DNA of 64,000 nt from Blastobasis lacticolella (lineage: Eukaryota > Arthropoda > Insecta > Lepidoptera > Blastobasidae): assembly GCA_905147135.1 (NCBI GenBank), contig LR990059.1, positions 14,221,001 through 14,285,000 of the forward strand, in the 5' to 3' direction. Below are positions 63,353-64,000 of this stretch, piece after piece. The translations under genes were made by a program, and so were the position numbers. How positions within the stretch are numbered: the first letter of the stretch is position 1; each line of letters starts with the position of its first letter. The notes below the pieces were generated by a model, which was given only the letters and a program-made list of their open reading frames with translations, was not told the DNA's origin and made no database searches.

Positions 63353-64000
63353 TTCCTTCTAATACCATCGGCAAATCGAGGTTTACCAAGGTCTTCCGCT
63401 GGGGATCAGAAGACTGGTTGAACAGTCTCGGGAACCGATAAGCAACCCGTAACGGTGGATATTGGTATACTTCGTAATCACAATAAACAAAACATTGATG
63501 AATGCTACCACGATGTTACTAGATTGCGATACACCGTAACAGAAAAAGATTTTCACTGCAAAGCTATCACATGTCAATGCACGTTACCGCGACATAATTT
63601 CATAGCGAGGCTAGACATTTCAATGAATGTTAGGCCAAAGACCTTCACTGCGAAGTCACTTGTTTTCGAAGCACAGCCGCAACAGACCATCACTGCGGTA
63701 CGACTAGACTTTGGAAGATATTGGGAGGCGATTGTAACTGACTGATTTCCAGAACACTTTTGCATTGGTCCGAAAATTTTCAGAGAGCCTTTCTACATAG
63801 GTACTCATTCTTCTTTTTTTAACACTTTTTCTGTTTCGCTTCTGTCTTTTTTCATACATTTTATTTACTTTACTAATCCTTATAATCTATCCCGTATATC
63901 TACCCGTTAGCAGCTTACTATATCACCTTGTTTAATGAATTTCCGTCACCTTTTCTCGAATCTTTTCCAACATTTTTGCTACTTCCATTTAACGGATCAC
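63353..64000. other. Noncoding right edge
   Basis: Short open frames only, on both strands over the same bases, none resembling a protein I know. Confidence 0.4.

Noticed and set aside
63455..63765. Overlapping 96- and 63-codon frames on opposite strands
   Set aside because: No domain or family resemblance, and they shadow each other.

Overview
The window is genomic DNA of an insect, almost certainly a moth or butterfly. It is AT-rich with spliced genes. It is packed with decayed tRNA-derived SINEs, non-LTR retrotransposon 3' ends, Helitron ends with the CTAGT terminus and small foldback (MITE-like) elements of kinds typical of Lepidoptera. The real genes are digestive-type metallocarboxypeptidases (peptidase family M14A).

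Five M14A genes lie head-to-tail on the minus strand. I label them from left to right: CP1 (4709-12283), CP2 (12627-17280), CP3 (20393-24249), CP4 (40457-51032) and CP5 (54366-59797). Transcription runs right to left. For all five I could rebuild full spliced reading frames of 416, 437, 415, 458 and 502 aa, each with a signal peptide, a propeptide and a catalytic domain. Intron phases agree between paralogues, which makes the models credible. Residue numbers such as H69 below follow bovine carboxypeptidase A.

The paralogues have diverged in function. CP1, CP2 and CP4 keep every catalytic residue (H69, E72, H196, R127, N144, R145, Y248, E270). CP1 and CP2 have Ile at specificity position 255 and so look carboxypeptidase A-like; CP4 has Gly there. 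CP3 has lost all three zinc ligands and the catalytic Glu while keeping an intact gene: a pseudoenzyme. CP5 keeps the zinc ligands but has Leu for E270 and Thr for Y248, so it probably binds zinc without normal catalysis. CP2, CP4 and CP5 end in short hydrophobic tails that suggest GPI or membrane anchoring, and CP5 has a Thr/Glu-rich stalk before its tail. In CP1 the exon carrying zinc ligand H196 is present three times in tandem, two copies intact and one with a 107-bp deletion. Phase and an immediate stop codon at the second junction allow only one copy per mRNA.

Other content, left to right. 1-2740: a decayed plus-strand gene of an insect multicopy family, ending in a 394-bp tandem duplication. 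5.5-6.4 kb, in a CP1 intron: a degenerate GAGCGAGCG-type tandem array. 17.3-20.4 kb: foldback element, duplication and retrotransposon endonuclease remnant. 24.3-40.4 kb: a 16-kb gene-free gap of nested repeats and featureless unique DNA. 45.2-46.4 kb, in a CP4 intron: a Helitron remnant whose helicase C-terminus sits behind what looks like a heat-shock promoter (heat-shock-element array plus TATA box). 59.8-64 kb: repeats only. I saw no functional tRNA, rRNA, CRISPR array or bacterial or viral gene.
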